From MED-G105 sp965263305 (GTDB taxonomy: Bacteria; Pseudomonadota; Alphaproteobacteria; Caulobacterales; Parvularculaceae), in assembly GCA_965263305.1 (NCBI GenBank), contig OZ253666.1, positions 124,001 through 188,000 on the forward strand: a DNA stretch of 64,000 nucleotides, in the 5' to 3' direction. Both the position numbers and the translations under genes were made by a program. A model generated the notes under the pieces. That model saw only the letters and a list, made by a program, of their open reading frames with translations, did no database searches and was not told the origin of the DNA. Shown piece by piece: positions 33,983 to 42,204 of this stretch (its first letter is position 1; every line of letters begins with the position of its first letter).

Positions 33983-34660
33983 ATGCTGCTGCAAATCGCT
34001 GATATTCTCGACAAACCAACGCTTAGCGCCATCCGTGACGCCCTAGCACCAGAAACGCTTTGGGCCAAGGGCGCCACCACCGCGAGCGGACGGGCCAAAG
34101 CCGTTAAAAACAACCATCAAGCCCGCCCCGACGCCCCGGCGGTGAAGGGCGTTTTGGAGAAGGTCCGCAAAGCGCTTTTTGCCTCCCCGGTCTTCACGAG
34201 CGCCGCCCGCCCCGCGGAGATCGCACGTCTCATGATTAATCGATATGGAGACGGCATGGCCTATGGCCGCCACACCGATGCGCCTTATATCGACGATGTC
34301 CGCACGGATCTTTCGTTTACGCTTTTCCTGAACGACCCGCAGGATTATGGCGGCGGTGAATTGATCATAGACGCAGCGGGGGCGGAGGATGTGATTAAGC
34401 TACCGGCCGGCGCCATGGTCCTTTACCCCGCAACGAGCATCCATCGCGTAGAGGCCGTTACCCGAGGCACGCGCCTCGCCGCCATTGGCTGGATCAAAAG
34501 CCGCGTAAAATCCCCCGCCCATCGCGCCCTTCTCTTTGATCTTGACCGGGCCATGACGGCGCTTTCCGCCGCCCGCCATCGCGGAGCACCACCGGGCGAT
34601 GACACCTTCGATCAGCTTCTCAACATCAAACATAATTTGCTGCGGGAATTCGGGGAGTAA
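33983..34660 (+). CDS. PKHD-type 2-oxoglutarate Fe(II) dioxygenase (PiuC/YbiX-like)
   Basis: This 225-residue hydroxylase has the iron ligands H-x-D in YGRHTDAPYI and the distal His in ATSIHRVEAVTRGTRLAAIGWI, with Arg as 2-oxoglutarate ligand. YGGGELII is the PiuC/YbiX signature. The family often sits by TonB siderophore receptors and is iron-regulated, but none is adjacent here. The substrate is unknown. The ribosome site GGAAGAG lies upstream of ATG 33983. It is followed by the YCII-ECF operon but is separated from it by 121 bases with a promoter. Confidence 0.88.
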   Translation: MLLQIADILDKPTLSAIRDALAPETLWAKGATTASGRAKAVKNNHQARPDAPAVKGVLEKVRKALFASPVFTSAARPAEIARLMINRYGDGMAYGRHTDAPYIDDVRTDLSFTLFLNDPQDYGGGELIIDAAGAEDVIKLPAGAMVLYPATSIHRVEAVTRGTRLAAIGWIKSRVKSPAHRALLFDLDRAMTALSAARHRGAPPGDDTFDQLLNIKHNLLREFGE

Positions 34661-34700
34661 CCTGCCCTCTGCGAGAAAATTTTCTTTTTTTCCGCGCTGG

Positions 34701-34727
34701 TGTCGAATGAGCCCTGCCCCATCCGTC
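34701..34727 (+). promoter_or_regulatory. ECF42-type promoter (TGTCGA-N17-CGTC)
   Basis: TGTCGA at 34701-34706 and CGTC at 34724-34727, separated by 17 bases, fit the promoter reported for ECF42 sigma factors. It lies 55 bases before the first YCII gene of the operon that encodes an ECF42-like sigma factor, suggesting positive self-control. Confidence 0.55.
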
Positions 34728-34781
34728 TTTAGATCAGGCGCTGCGATAGCGCACCGCCAATGGAATGAAAGGAGCACAACG

Positions 34782-35153
34782 ATGCAAGTTATGATTGCCG
34801 CCTTAGAAAACACAGAGGACTTCGCCGATCGGCGACAAACCGGCGCCGCTTTCCAGGCCTATATGGCCCCGTGGTTCACCTTCACGGAGGCGCTCAGCAA
34901 AGGCGGCGTAATGCGAGGGGGTAACGCATTAGAGACGGCTGACACCGCTACCTGCCTACGCCTTCGCGACGGGAAACGGATTGTCGAAGACGGGCCTTAT
35001 GCCGAGTCGAAAGAGCAACTGGGCGGTTATTTCATCGTTGAGGTGGAGGACTTGGCTGAAGCCGTCCAATGGGCCGCGCAATGCCCGTCAATGAAAAACG
35101 GCGCCGTTGCAGTGCTGCCCATCGCAAACTACGCCGCTGACGCCAGCCGTTAA
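34782..35153 (+). CDS. YCII/DGPF-domain protein 1
   Basis: This is a 123-residue cytoplasmic protein with the DGPF-type YCII domain: IVEDGPYAESKEQLGGYFIVEV near the middle. The fold is a ferredoxin-like barrel. The biochemical role is unknown; such proteins are fixed neighbours of ECF42 sigma factors. ATG 34782 has a strong AAAGGAG site; longer frames start inside the preceding hydroxylase and are unlikely. A second YCII gene follows after 23 bases, then the sigma factor. Confidence 0.85.
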   Translation: MQVMIAALENTEDFADRRQTGAAFQAYMAPWFTFTEALSKGGVMRGGNALETADTATCLRLRDGKRIVEDGPYAESKEQLGGYFIVEVEDLAEAVQWAAQCPSMKNGAVAVLPIANYAADASR

Positions 35154-35176
35154 ACCAAACAACAAGGAGCAATATC

Positions 35177-35527
35177 ATGCAATTCGCATTTCTTCTCTAT
35201 GATGATGAAAACGCTATGGAATCCCTATCTGCGGCGGAATTTGAAACGCTTATTGGGAAATATATGGGCTACTCGAAAGAGATGCAGGACGCCGGCGTTA
35301 TGGTGGCCGGAGAACCTCTAGAACACAGCCGGGGCGCCAAAAAATTACGCGGAAACCCCACTGCGCCCACTGTGGAGGACGGCCCCTTTACGGAGACAAA
35401 GGAACAACTGGGCGGTTTCTATATTGTCGATGTAAATGACCTTGACGCCGCGCTTGATTGGGCCGCTAAATGTCCGTCGGCGGAATCCGGTGTCGTTGAG
35501 GTGCGCCCTATTTGGAACCCCCAATAA
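35177..35527 (+). CDS. YCII/DGPF-domain protein 2
   Basis: This 116-residue YCII protein has the characteristic VEDGPFTETKEQLGGFYIVDV segment and a WAAKCPSAESGVVEVRPI tail. It is clearly related to the upstream gene, so the pair may form hetero-oligomers. AAGGAG precedes ATG 35177. It ends 7 bases before the sigma factor start, so translation is probably coupled. In DGPF-linked ECF operons these proteins are regulated by the sigma factor; a signalling role is unproven. Confidence 0.86.
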   Translation: MQFAFLLYDDENAMESLSAAEFETLIGKYMGYSKEMQDAGVMVAGEPLEHSRGAKKLRGNPTAPTVEDGPFTETKEQLGGFYIVDVNDLDAALDWAAKCPSAESGVVEVRPIWNPQ

Positions 35528-35534
35528 GGCCGGC

Positions 35535-36806
35535 ATGTCTGATCCATCCGTTTCAATTCCTCAGGAAAACGAGCGCTCTCAAGCAGCGCGCGCGGCCGAA
35601 CTGGCCGCGCGCGCCAGCTATGGCCGATTGCTGAGTTTTCTGGCCAGCCGGACACGTGATATCGCCATCGCGGAAGACGCCCTCAGCGACGCTTTCGCCC
35701 AAGCCCTTATAACCTGGCCGAAATCCGGCGCGCCGACATCACCAGAAGCATGGCTTTTGACGACTGCCCGGCGGCGCTTGATCGACATGGCCCGGCGTGA
35801 CGCCACCGCGGTAGAAGCGGTTCCAACGCTTCAGTTTGCCCTCGACGAGGCCATGGCTGAAACGCAACGCCAGTCGGAAACCGATCAGTTTACAGATGAG
35901 CGCCTGAAACTATTGTTCATCTGCGCTCACCCAGCCATTGATGCCTCAGTGCGGACGCCCTTAATGCTGCACACCACCTTAGGGCTTGATGCAAACCGCA
36001 TCGCCAAAGCGTTTTTGACAACACCCGCAACGATGAGCCAGCGACTTGTAAGGGCGAAGCGCAAAATCGCGAAGGCGGGCATCCCTTTTGAGACGCCCGA
36101 TGACGAGGCATTGCCGGAACGGTTTCCGCCCGTATTAGACGCCATTTATGCGACGTTTAACGCAGGATCTTTCGGCGGCGATGGCGATCTTGCCAAAGAG
36201 GGATTGTTTCTTGCCCGGTTATGCGCCTCGTTAGCGCCGACAATAGCAGAAGCCCACGGCCTCCACGCGTTGACAGCTTACATCGAGGCGCGCCGCTCAG
36301 CCCACGTGGCCAATGGCGCCTATACACCCCTCGATCATCAAGATACGGCCCTTTGGGATCAGGATTTACTGGAAGAAGCAGAAAGCGCCCTCACCCGGGC
36401 GGCCAGCCTTTATGCGCCTGGGCGCTTCCAACTCGAAGCAGCCATTCAGTCGGCGAACATTGCGCACCGCTTATCTGGTGAAGATACCGGGCAAGCCACT
36501 CTTGCGCTCTATGACAGGCTCATTGACATCGCGCCTTCGATCGGCGCGAAGATCGCCCGGGCCGGGGCCTTATTGCGCGCCGGAGATGTTGCAACAAGCT
36601 TAGCATCCCTGCGCGGATTGCCGGCGGAAAAGGTTCGCGATCACCAGCCCTATTGGGCCTGCCTCGCCCATGTCCTTGCAGCGAGCGGAGACGCCCCCGG
36701 CGCCGATGGAGCCTTTGATCGCGCCATAAAACTGTGCACGGATGATGCAACGCGAAAATATCTCATTCTTAGACAAACGACCTTGAGGACATCGTCAGCG
36801 TCGTAG
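35535..36806 (+). CDS. ECF42-like RNA polymerase sigma factor with C-terminal extension
   Basis: This is a 423-residue sigma factor, much longer than normal ECF factors (about 200). Region 2 (SYGRLLSFLASRTRDIAIAE) is at about residues 28-90, with ALSDAFAQALITWP and AWLLTTARRRLIDMARRD. Region 4 (ANRIAKAFLTTPATMSQRL) is at about 150-185. A DUF6596 segment follows (FPPVLDAIYATFNAGSF), then a TPR-like helical tail to the end. This layout plus two YCII neighbours matches ECF42, which has no anti-sigma factor and is controlled through its C-terminal extension. The start ATG 35535 lies 7 bases after the second YCII gene. Confidence 0.88.
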   Translation: MSDPSVSIPQENERSQAARAAELAARASYGRLLSFLASRTRDIAIAEDALSDAFAQALITWPKSGAPTSPEAWLLTTARRRLIDMARRDATAVEAVPTLQFALDEAMAETQRQSETDQFTDERLKLLFICAHPAIDASVRTPLMLHTTLGLDANRIAKAFLTTPATMSQRLVRAKRKIAKAGIPFETPDDEALPERFPPVLDAIYATFNAGSFGGDGDLAKEGLFLARLCASLAPTIAEAHGLHALTAYIEARRSAHVANGAYTPLDHQDTALWDQDLLEEAESALTRAASLYAPGRFQLEAAIQSANIAHRLSGEDTGQATLALYDRLIDIAPSIGAKIARAGALLRAGDVATSLASLRGLPAEKVRDHQPYWACLAHVLAASGDAPGADGAFDRAIKLCTDDATRKYLILRQTTLRTSSAS

Positions 36807-36828
36807 CATCATGGGGTCGCGCGCAGGG

Positions 36829-37809
36829 TTATGACCCGATCCAATCAGCCGCCAATCTCCCCACCTCGGCGATCACGGCGTCATCTTCCTTACGGATATT
36901 TTCGAAAGCCTCTGACGCATCATAGTAGCAGGTCACAATCACTGGCGAGCGCCCCGGGGGCCAGGCAATCGCCACATCGTTGTGCTTGTTGACCATAACG
37001 GGCGCTTTTCCCGTACCGGTCTTGTCGCCGGCATTCCATTCGCTGGGCAGGCCCGCCCTTAATCGATGCAAGCCCGTTTTTGTCTGCCGCATCCAATCGA
37101 TCAAACGATCCTGGGACGGTTCCGATAAGCCGTCACCCAAGAGGAAATGATCAAGAGACGCGGCCATGGCGCGCGGCGTCGTCGTATCGCGCACCTCCCC
37201 CAAGGGGACGAGGTTCATCTCAACCTCATAGCGATCTAGTCTTGTGACCTCATCGCCAGCGTCGCGCAAACGTTCCGTGAAACCTTGCGGTCCGTCGATC
37301 AGGCGCAGGAGCAAGTTCGCAGCGACATTATCGCTTGTCGTTTGGGCCGCCCGCGCAAGCGCTTCGACGGTCATGCCGCCATCGGATAAGTGCTCGCTCG
37401 TGATCGGAGCGTAAAAAATCATGTCATCTTCTGTATAGGGTACAAACTGATCAGGCTTGAGCGTTCCCTGTTCAATCTCCCGCAGAATTAACGCCGCCAA
37501 CAACACCTTGAACGTCGAGCACATGCCAAACCGTTCATCGAGACGATTGCCCATGACCTGTTTCGTTCCGGTGTCCAGGATACAAACGCCAAGGCGTCCG
37601 CCGGCCCGGGCTTCAAGAGCGGCAAGCCTGTTTTCATTAAGGTCGCCACCCGATTGGTTTTGACATCCGGTTAAAATCGTTGACCCCAACAAGGCGCAAG
37701 TCGATGCAACGATGGCGCGGCGTCTGGTGAGCTCTTTGGCTTCATTTGGATTTTCATCACCACGGAAAGCCCCCGCATCACAGGTTGTCAGCAGATCAGC
37801 AATCTTCAT
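36829..37809 (-). CDS. class A beta-lactamase, probable Tat-type lipoprotein
   Basis: This 326-residue protein has the full class A set: S98-TFK (Ambler S70-x-x-K73), S159-D-N (130), LDRYEVEMN with Glu195 as Ambler Glu166, and KTGTG (234). So it is very likely catalytic against beta-lactams. A twin-arginine-like TRRRAIVAS precedes a hydrophobic run ending in lipobox LTGC, so it is probably a lipid-anchored periplasmic enzyme exported folded. About 28 charged residues precede the signal, unusual; no other start codon fits. A Cys sits directly before the nucleophile serine. It is encoded 163 bases after rnpB on the same strand. The spectrum cannot be told from sequence. Confidence 0.88.
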   Translation of the reverse strand: MKIADLLTTCDAGAFRGDENPNEAKELTRRRAIVASTCALLGSTILTGCQNQSGGDLNENRLAALEARAGGRLGVCILDTGTKQVMGNRLDERFGMCSTFKVLLAALILREIEQGTLKPDQFVPYTEDDMIFYAPITSEHLSDGGMTVEALARAAQTTSDNVAANLLLRLIDGPQGFTERLRDAGDEVTRLDRYEVEMNLVPLGEVRDTTTPRAMAASLDHFLLGDGLSEPSQDRLIDWMRQTKTGLHRLRAGLPSEWNAGDKTGTGKAPVMVNKHNDVAIAWPPGRSPVIVTCYYDASEAFENIRKEDDAVIAEVGRLAADWIGS

Positions 37810-37972
37810 ACGAATTTATATTCCATTGATGACAAAGTTGTCTTTAACCGCAGTGGGCCCAGCGCCCGCTGACCCATGACGGACGGTTTCGCCGGCGCCA
37901 ATCGAATAATACCCATTGATTTTGTCGGGTTCATGGCAAATCGCCGGTATCGTTTACGGGGTCAAGATCAAA

Positions 37973-38388
37973 CGCCAGGCGGTCTTGTAAGCCGGGTTCT
38001 GTCCCTCGTGGCGCCCGTGACCGGACATAAAAGAGGGGACGACCATTCATCTGTGACGACGCTTACGCGCCGCCTCTAGCAACCAACCCGGACGACATCA
38101 GCGCGAAAGCCGCCTGCCCATCGCAAAACGATGAAAGCGCGTCGTCCCTATTCGGTCTTGCTCCCGGCGGGGCTTGCCATGCGCGATCCCTTGCGAGACC
38201 GCCGGTGCGCTCTTACCGCACCTTTTCACCCTTACCTCTAAAGAGAGGCGGTTCATTCTCTGTGGCGCTATCCCTCAACCCCTCCTGAGAGAGGCCGGCC
38301 GGCCGTTAGCCGGCGCCGTCCTTCCGTGGAGCCCGGACTTTCCTCAAGCTTGCGAAGAAGCCTGCAGCCGTCCCGACCGCCTGACGGG
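37973..38388 (-). ncRNA. rnpB: RNase P RNA (M1 RNA), class A
   Basis: On the minus strand the conserved core GAGGAAAGTCCGGGCT lies at 38345-38330 and the distal ACAGAACCCGGCTTA at 38002-37988. Helix P1 pairs CGTCAGGCGGTC (38386-38375) with GACCGCCTGGCG (37984-37973), with one G-U pair. A GGTAAGGGTGAAAAGGTGCG element typical of the specificity domain is in between. The size of about 416 bases is normal. TTGACC at 38421-38416 sits at -35 to -30 of the inferred 5' end. This RNA matures tRNA 5' ends. Protein-like frames over it are not real. Confidence 0.95.
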
Positions 38389-38761
38389 CAAGACTGTCGT
38401 CCCGACCGGCGGCAAGGTCAAGACCGAATTGGGGCGCAGAGGGGCGAAGGAGCTTCTTATCGCGCGATCACAACCGTTTGCGCGCCGGCGTGTAATTGGG
38501 CAGTGGGTCTGTTTGAAATCTGATGGCTACGTTTGGCCCAAGGGCGACATACGTGTTAGAAGCGGAAAGGCCGTAAATAGCCGGAAAATAAGGCTGAAGT
38601 TCTACATACATGTTCTGAAGCTTTACTTCGAACACAAAACCAGAAAACAAGATTGCATCAGCTGTTTCCATTCATTACAGTAGCATGATCGCAGTAATTC
38701 AAAAAAATCATGGGCCCTGAAAATTCGATCCGCAGTGTACTTAACTCTTTGGAGATTCGAT
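38389..38761. other. gap upstream of rnpB, AT-richer than neighbours
   Basis: The rnpB side holds its -35 TTGACC (minus strand, 38421-38416) and a weak -10-like GACAGT. From about 38560 the DNA becomes AT-rich and continues so through the next gene to about 39960. No further gene, tRNA or repeat was recognised. Confidence 0.4.
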
Positions 38762-39688
38762 ATGAAAATTGTGAAATTCCTTATTAAAACTGTTGTGTTG
38801 ATTTCCTGGACGGGTATAGCCCATAGTCAAACTGTATTTTTTGATGACTTTAATAGATCGGATGGCTCAATTGGGAACGGTTGGTTCGCGGCTGTCGATA
38901 ATCCAAGCGCTGACCTGGCTATTTTTGATGGTACTGTTTCCACGCGAACTCAGGATGCGGAAGCGTCGTTTTTCCGCCAGGTCGACCACGGAGGTGCAAT
39001 CAGCGTGTCTATGGATCTGACGCCGCATGACGGACGTTCTTTTCCCGGAAGGTTTCAAAATAGCATTTATTTTGGAAATAACGGCAGAAATCTTAATGGT
39101 TATGGGATAGCCGTGAGTAGGACCAGCGAAGGCTTTGATAATTCTCAAGTGGTTTTGGTTTTCGGCGATACAGCAATTGAGGCGCAAGCTTCATCATTTC
39201 AATATGTCGATAAAATTAGTGTTGAAGTAAATCTGAACTTTGATCGAAGCATTTCTGGCACGATATCCGATGAGGTAAATCGTTTCGATTTTTCTTTTTC
39301 GGCGCAAGAAGTTTCTCTCGATGGTGACAATGTCTCTATACGCCAGAATCGGATCAATTCGATCATTTCTAATCCGTCCTGGCCATCTATTGACAATGTA
39401 CGTATCCAGACAACGCCGCCCGACCCTATCGATGAGCTCAATGATCTAATTTCTGTTATTGTTAATTTAAATCTTCGCCGAGGAATTTCGAACAGCCTGG
39501 ATGCGAAACTCGATAGTGCGATTAGGGCTCTCGATGATCAAAATGCTCAAAACGATATCGCTGCTGTGAATTCACTACATGCTTTCATCAATGCTGTCGA
39601 GGCACAGCGGGACCGTCATATTTCGTCAGAAGATGCAGATCTCTTAACTCAAAAAGCGAATCAAATCATCGAATTGTTGCTCAGTTGA
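38762..39688 (+). CDS. secreted protein with LamG-like region and FIMAH-like C-terminal domain
   Basis: From ATG 38762 this is a 308-residue protein. It has a signal peptide (IVKFLIKTVVLISWTGIAHS) and then FFDDFNRSDGSIGNGWF, a start common to concanavalin/LamG-like surface modules, with beta-rich sequence to about residue 220. The tail DELNDLISVIVNLNLRRGIS, NSLDAKLDSAIRAL and HAFINAVEAQRDRHISSEDA closely resembles FIMAH-type helical domains at the ends of extracellular proteins. Codons are markedly AT-richer than any neighbour, suggesting recent transfer. It is isolated between rnpB and a glycine-zipper lipoprotein. A binding or adhesion role is possible. Confidence 0.7.
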   Translation: MKIVKFLIKTVVLISWTGIAHSQTVFFDDFNRSDGSIGNGWFAAVDNPSADLAIFDGTVSTRTQDAEASFFRQVDHGGAISVSMDLTPHDGRSFPGRFQNSIYFGNNGRNLNGYGIAVSRTSEGFDNSQVVLVFGDTAIEAQASSFQYVDKISVEVNLNFDRSISGTISDEVNRFDFSFSAQEVSLDGDNVSIRQNRINSIISNPSWPSIDNVRIQTTPPDPIDELNDLISVIVNLNLRRGISNSLDAKLDSAIRALDDQNAQNDIAAVNSLHAFINAVEAQRDRHISSEDADLLTQKANQIIELLLS

Positions 39689-39960
39689 TTAGCGTTAAAC
39701 GAGTGACTCTGTGGTCGAATTAAAACATTGCAGAATCGGCCCTACAAAATACGCGCGTTCAGATAAAACCACCGTTTTGAACTTCGAACTCCGCTAGCAT
39801 GAAGTCTTCTATCTAGCTACTTATTCCCAACGATCAAATTTGCCGAGCAACCGCCTTTAAATTCAATCTGACTCTCTACCTGGAAGTTCATTCTAATGAA
39901 TAAACCCGGACGCGTCGTTTACTATAAAAGCGACTGGGGGCCGTAACCACGACAAAGACA

Positions 39961-40368
39961 ATGATGATGAAAAAACCGCTTATTGCTGCCATGATCCTCT
40001 GCGTTGGCGTCACCGCTTGCGCCACGAACACCAATCGTTTGGTGATCGATCGCGCGACCTCCATCGATGGCGGGGTTAACCTCGCCGCCGATCGCGCCGA
40101 TTGCGAGGACATCGCGTATGACGCCTTCCCCGAAGGATCGGGCGCTGAAAACGCCGCTGGCAACGCCCTTGGCGGCGCAGCGGCCGGAGCGGCGGTTGGC
40201 GCGCTTGTGGGGGCCATTTTCGGCTATCCAGGCGATTATGCGGCCGCCGGCGCCATCATCGGCGGCGCGAGCGGCGCGGCTGAGGGCGCTGGCGAGATTG
40301 ACTACCGCCGGCGCGCGATCATCCGGAATTGCCTGCGCGGTCGTGGATACTCGGTCTTAAACGGCTGA
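39961..40368 (+). CDS. glycine-zipper lipoprotein
   Basis: This 135-residue exported protein has a signal peptide ending in lipobox GVTAC. The C-terminal half is a glycine zipper: GNALGGAAAGAAVGALVGAI then GAIIGGASGAAEGAGEI, two Gly/Ala-rich membrane-active helices typical of outer-membrane-associated lipoproteins (YMGG/Rick_17kDa group). Two cysteines (near residues 43 and 124) could form a disulfide. ATG 39961 is one of a run of Met codons. The role in the envelope is unknown. The gap to the VWA gene is 94 bases. Confidence 0.78.
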   Translation: MMMKKPLIAAMILCVGVTACATNTNRLVIDRATSIDGGVNLAADRADCEDIAYDAFPEGSGAENAAGNALGGAAAGAAVGALVGAIFGYPGDYAAAGAIIGGASGAAEGAGEIDYRRRAIIRNCLRGRGYSVLNG

Positions 40369-40462
40369 TACGATTTTCAAGCGGTCATCCCCGGCAAGTT
40401 GCCACAAATCAAACTGTAAGCCGCCCTCGCATTGAGAGCGCTAAACAGATAAGTTCGGCCCT

Positions 40463-41638
40463 ATGTTTACAAGCTTTTTCCACGAACTGAAATCAGCGGG
40501 CGTGCCCGTTTCCCTACGCGAATACCTCACCTTGATGGAGGCGATGGATGCGGACCTGGCCAATCGCAAGGTAGAGGATTTTTACTACCTGTCGCGCGCC
40601 GCCCTCGTGAAAGACGAACGCCATCTCGATAAATTCGATCGGATCTTCGGCTCTGTCTTCAAGGGTGTTGAATCCGTCGCAGAAAGCGTCGAAGCGGAAG
40701 TGCCCGAGGAATGGTTGAAACTCCTTACACAGAAATATTTGACCGAAGAGGAAAAGGCCCAAATTGAGTCCATGGGCGGATGGGACAAACTGATGGAGAC
40801 GCTGAAAAAACGTCTCGATGAACAGAAAAAACGCCACGAAGGGGGATCAAAATGGATCGGCACGGGCGGCACATCGCCCTATGGATCGGGCGGCTATAAT
40901 CCCGAAGGCGTTCGCATCGGCAATCAGGGCGAGCGCCAGGGGCGCGCCGTCAAAGTTTGGGAAAAACGGGACTTTAAGAACCTTGATGGCGAGGTTGAAC
41001 TCGGCACGCGCAATATCAAAGTCGCCTTGCGCCGATTACGTAAATTCGCCCGCGAAGGCGCGGCCGACGAATTTGACCTCGACAACACTATCGATGCGAC
41101 AGCCCGCTCAGGATATCTCGATGTTGTGATGCGTCCGGAACGGCGCAACGCGGTCAAGGTTCTCATCTTTTTCGATGTAGGCGGATCAATGGACCCGTTT
41201 GTGAAAATCTGTGAGGAGTTATTCTCCGCCGCGCGCACAGAATTCAAACATATGGAATATTTCTACTTCCATAATTGCCTTTACGATTTCGTGTGGAAGG
41301 ATAACAAACGGCGCTGGACGGAGAAAACACCAACATGGGATGTGCTCCACCGCTTCGCCCATGACTACAAAGTCATTTTCGTTGGGGACGCCTCAATGAG
41401 CCCCTATGAAGTCACGGTGCCCGGCGGGTCGGTCGAATATTTTAATGAAGAACCAGGCGCCGTTTGGATGCAACGCCTGTTGTCGATTTATGAGAGCGCA
41501 ATTTGGCTGAACCCCATTCCAGAAGAACATTGGGACTATTCGGGCTCAATTCAATTGATCCGGGAATTGATGGGTGAACGGATGTACCCGCTCACCATCG
41601 AAGGGCTTGATAAAGCGATGGCGTCGCTGCGCCGGTGA
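40463..41638 (+). CDS. CoxE-like VWA-domain protein
   Basis: This is a 391-residue soluble protein. The N-terminal region (MFTSFFHELKSAGVPVSLRE) matches the family usually encoded with a MoxR ATPase. A charged helical region runs to about 170, and a von Willebrand A domain spans residues 230 to 390. The metal site is DVGGSMD (residues 238-243) instead of the usual DxSxS, a change common in this family. In most relatives the MoxR gene is directly upstream; here it is 12 kb away at 27781. It probably acts as the substrate or metallochaperone adaptor of that ATPase. Confidence 0.86.
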   Translation: MFTSFFHELKSAGVPVSLREYLTLMEAMDADLANRKVEDFYYLSRAALVKDERHLDKFDRIFGSVFKGVESVAESVEAEVPEEWLKLLTQKYLTEEEKAQIESMGGWDKLMETLKKRLDEQKKRHEGGSKWIGTGGTSPYGSGGYNPEGVRIGNQGERQGRAVKVWEKRDFKNLDGEVELGTRNIKVALRRLRKFAREGAADEFDLDNTIDATARSGYLDVVMRPERRNAVKVLIFFDVGGSMDPFVKICEELFSAARTEFKHMEYFYFHNCLYDFVWKDNKRRWTEKTPTWDVLHRFAHDYKVIFVGDASMSPYEVTVPGGSVEYFNEEPGAVWMQRLLSIYESAIWLNPIPEEHWDYSGSIQLIRELMGERMYPLTIEGLDKAMASLRR

Positions 41639-41651
41639 GGCATATGCTCGA

Positions 41652-42014
41652 CTAGCGTCCGTCCCTCGTGACCCTGGCGAATTCGATGGTCAGCGCCACG
41701 CTTTTGCGAATGTCTTGAATAAGCGCCAAGCGTTCATCAATGACGCCATCGCCACGCAGATGCTCCGCCCTTTCGGCAAGATCACCGACATGCCAAGCGC
41801 CAACGCCGCGCGCAGCGCCCTTGAGGGTATGACAGGCATTGTGCCAAACCTCATCTTCAAGATACGGCGCAAGCTTTGCCGTCCAGGCCTCAGCCTGTTC
41901 AACGAAAATTGTCAGGATTTCGTCCAAGAGTGCGGCATCACCCGCAACATACATATCCAGATGCTCGAGATCTATGGGTGGTTTTTCGTCCACAATTTTA
42001 GGCGCTGCTGACAT
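41652..42014 (-). CDS. HPt-domain phosphotransfer protein
   Basis: This small 120-residue protein is almost only an HPt domain: HLDMYVAGDAALLDEILTIF, then NACHTLKGAARGVGAWHVGDLAERAEHL with the phospho-accepting His62. It would relay phosphate between a hybrid histidine kinase and a response regulator in the cytoplasm. It converges with the VWA gene 14 bases away. No kinase or receiver is adjacent. A CtrA-type TTAACCAT motif lies upstream on its strand, hinting at cell-cycle-linked expression. It is not ChpT, which has a kinase-like fold and is larger. Confidence 0.85.
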   Translation of the reverse strand: MSAAPKIVDEKPPIDLEHLDMYVAGDAALLDEILTIFVEQAEAWTAKLAPYLEDEVWHNACHTLKGAARGVGAWHVGDLAERAEHLRGDGVIDERLALIQDIRKSVALTIEFARVTRDGR

Positions 42015-42093
42015 ATTATAAGCCTCATCGTCCTCTCTCGACCATCAGCTTATAAATAGCGCTCGTTATCATTTTGCTAAAATTCTTTGCACC

Positions 42094-42113
42094 ATGGTTA
42101 AGCGCGATTAACC
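42094..42113 (-). promoter_or_regulatory. CtrA-like site upstream of the HPt gene
   Basis: On the minus strand TTAACCAT lies at 42101-42094, the known 8-mer CtrA motif. A second TTAA half is six bases upstream (42111-42108), and the two sit in a palindrome GGTTAA-N6-TTAACC (42096-42113). The classic CtrA spacing is seven, so this is one base short. Confidence 0.4.
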
Positions 42114-42134
42114 AACCTTCCTCGGCGGGCTGAA

Positions 42135-42168
42135 TAAAAAACGCCGCCCCCGGAGGGACGACGCTTTT
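42135..42168 (-). terminator. minus-strand rho-independent terminator
   Basis: On the minus strand CGTCGTCCC pairs with GGGCGGCG using two G-U pairs around a short loop and is followed by six T. It ends the Ala-rich repeat gene. On the plus strand the same pairs become A-C mismatches, so it acts in one direction. Confidence 0.7.
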
Positions 42169-42204
42169 GTGGGATTAGCAGTAAATAGGTTCTGGAAGTT
42201 TGAC

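Noticed and set aside
38174..38683. 169-residue plus-strand frame
   Set aside because: It lies over rnpB, whose conserved RNase P core and P1 helix are clear on the other strand; the protein has no recognisable domain.
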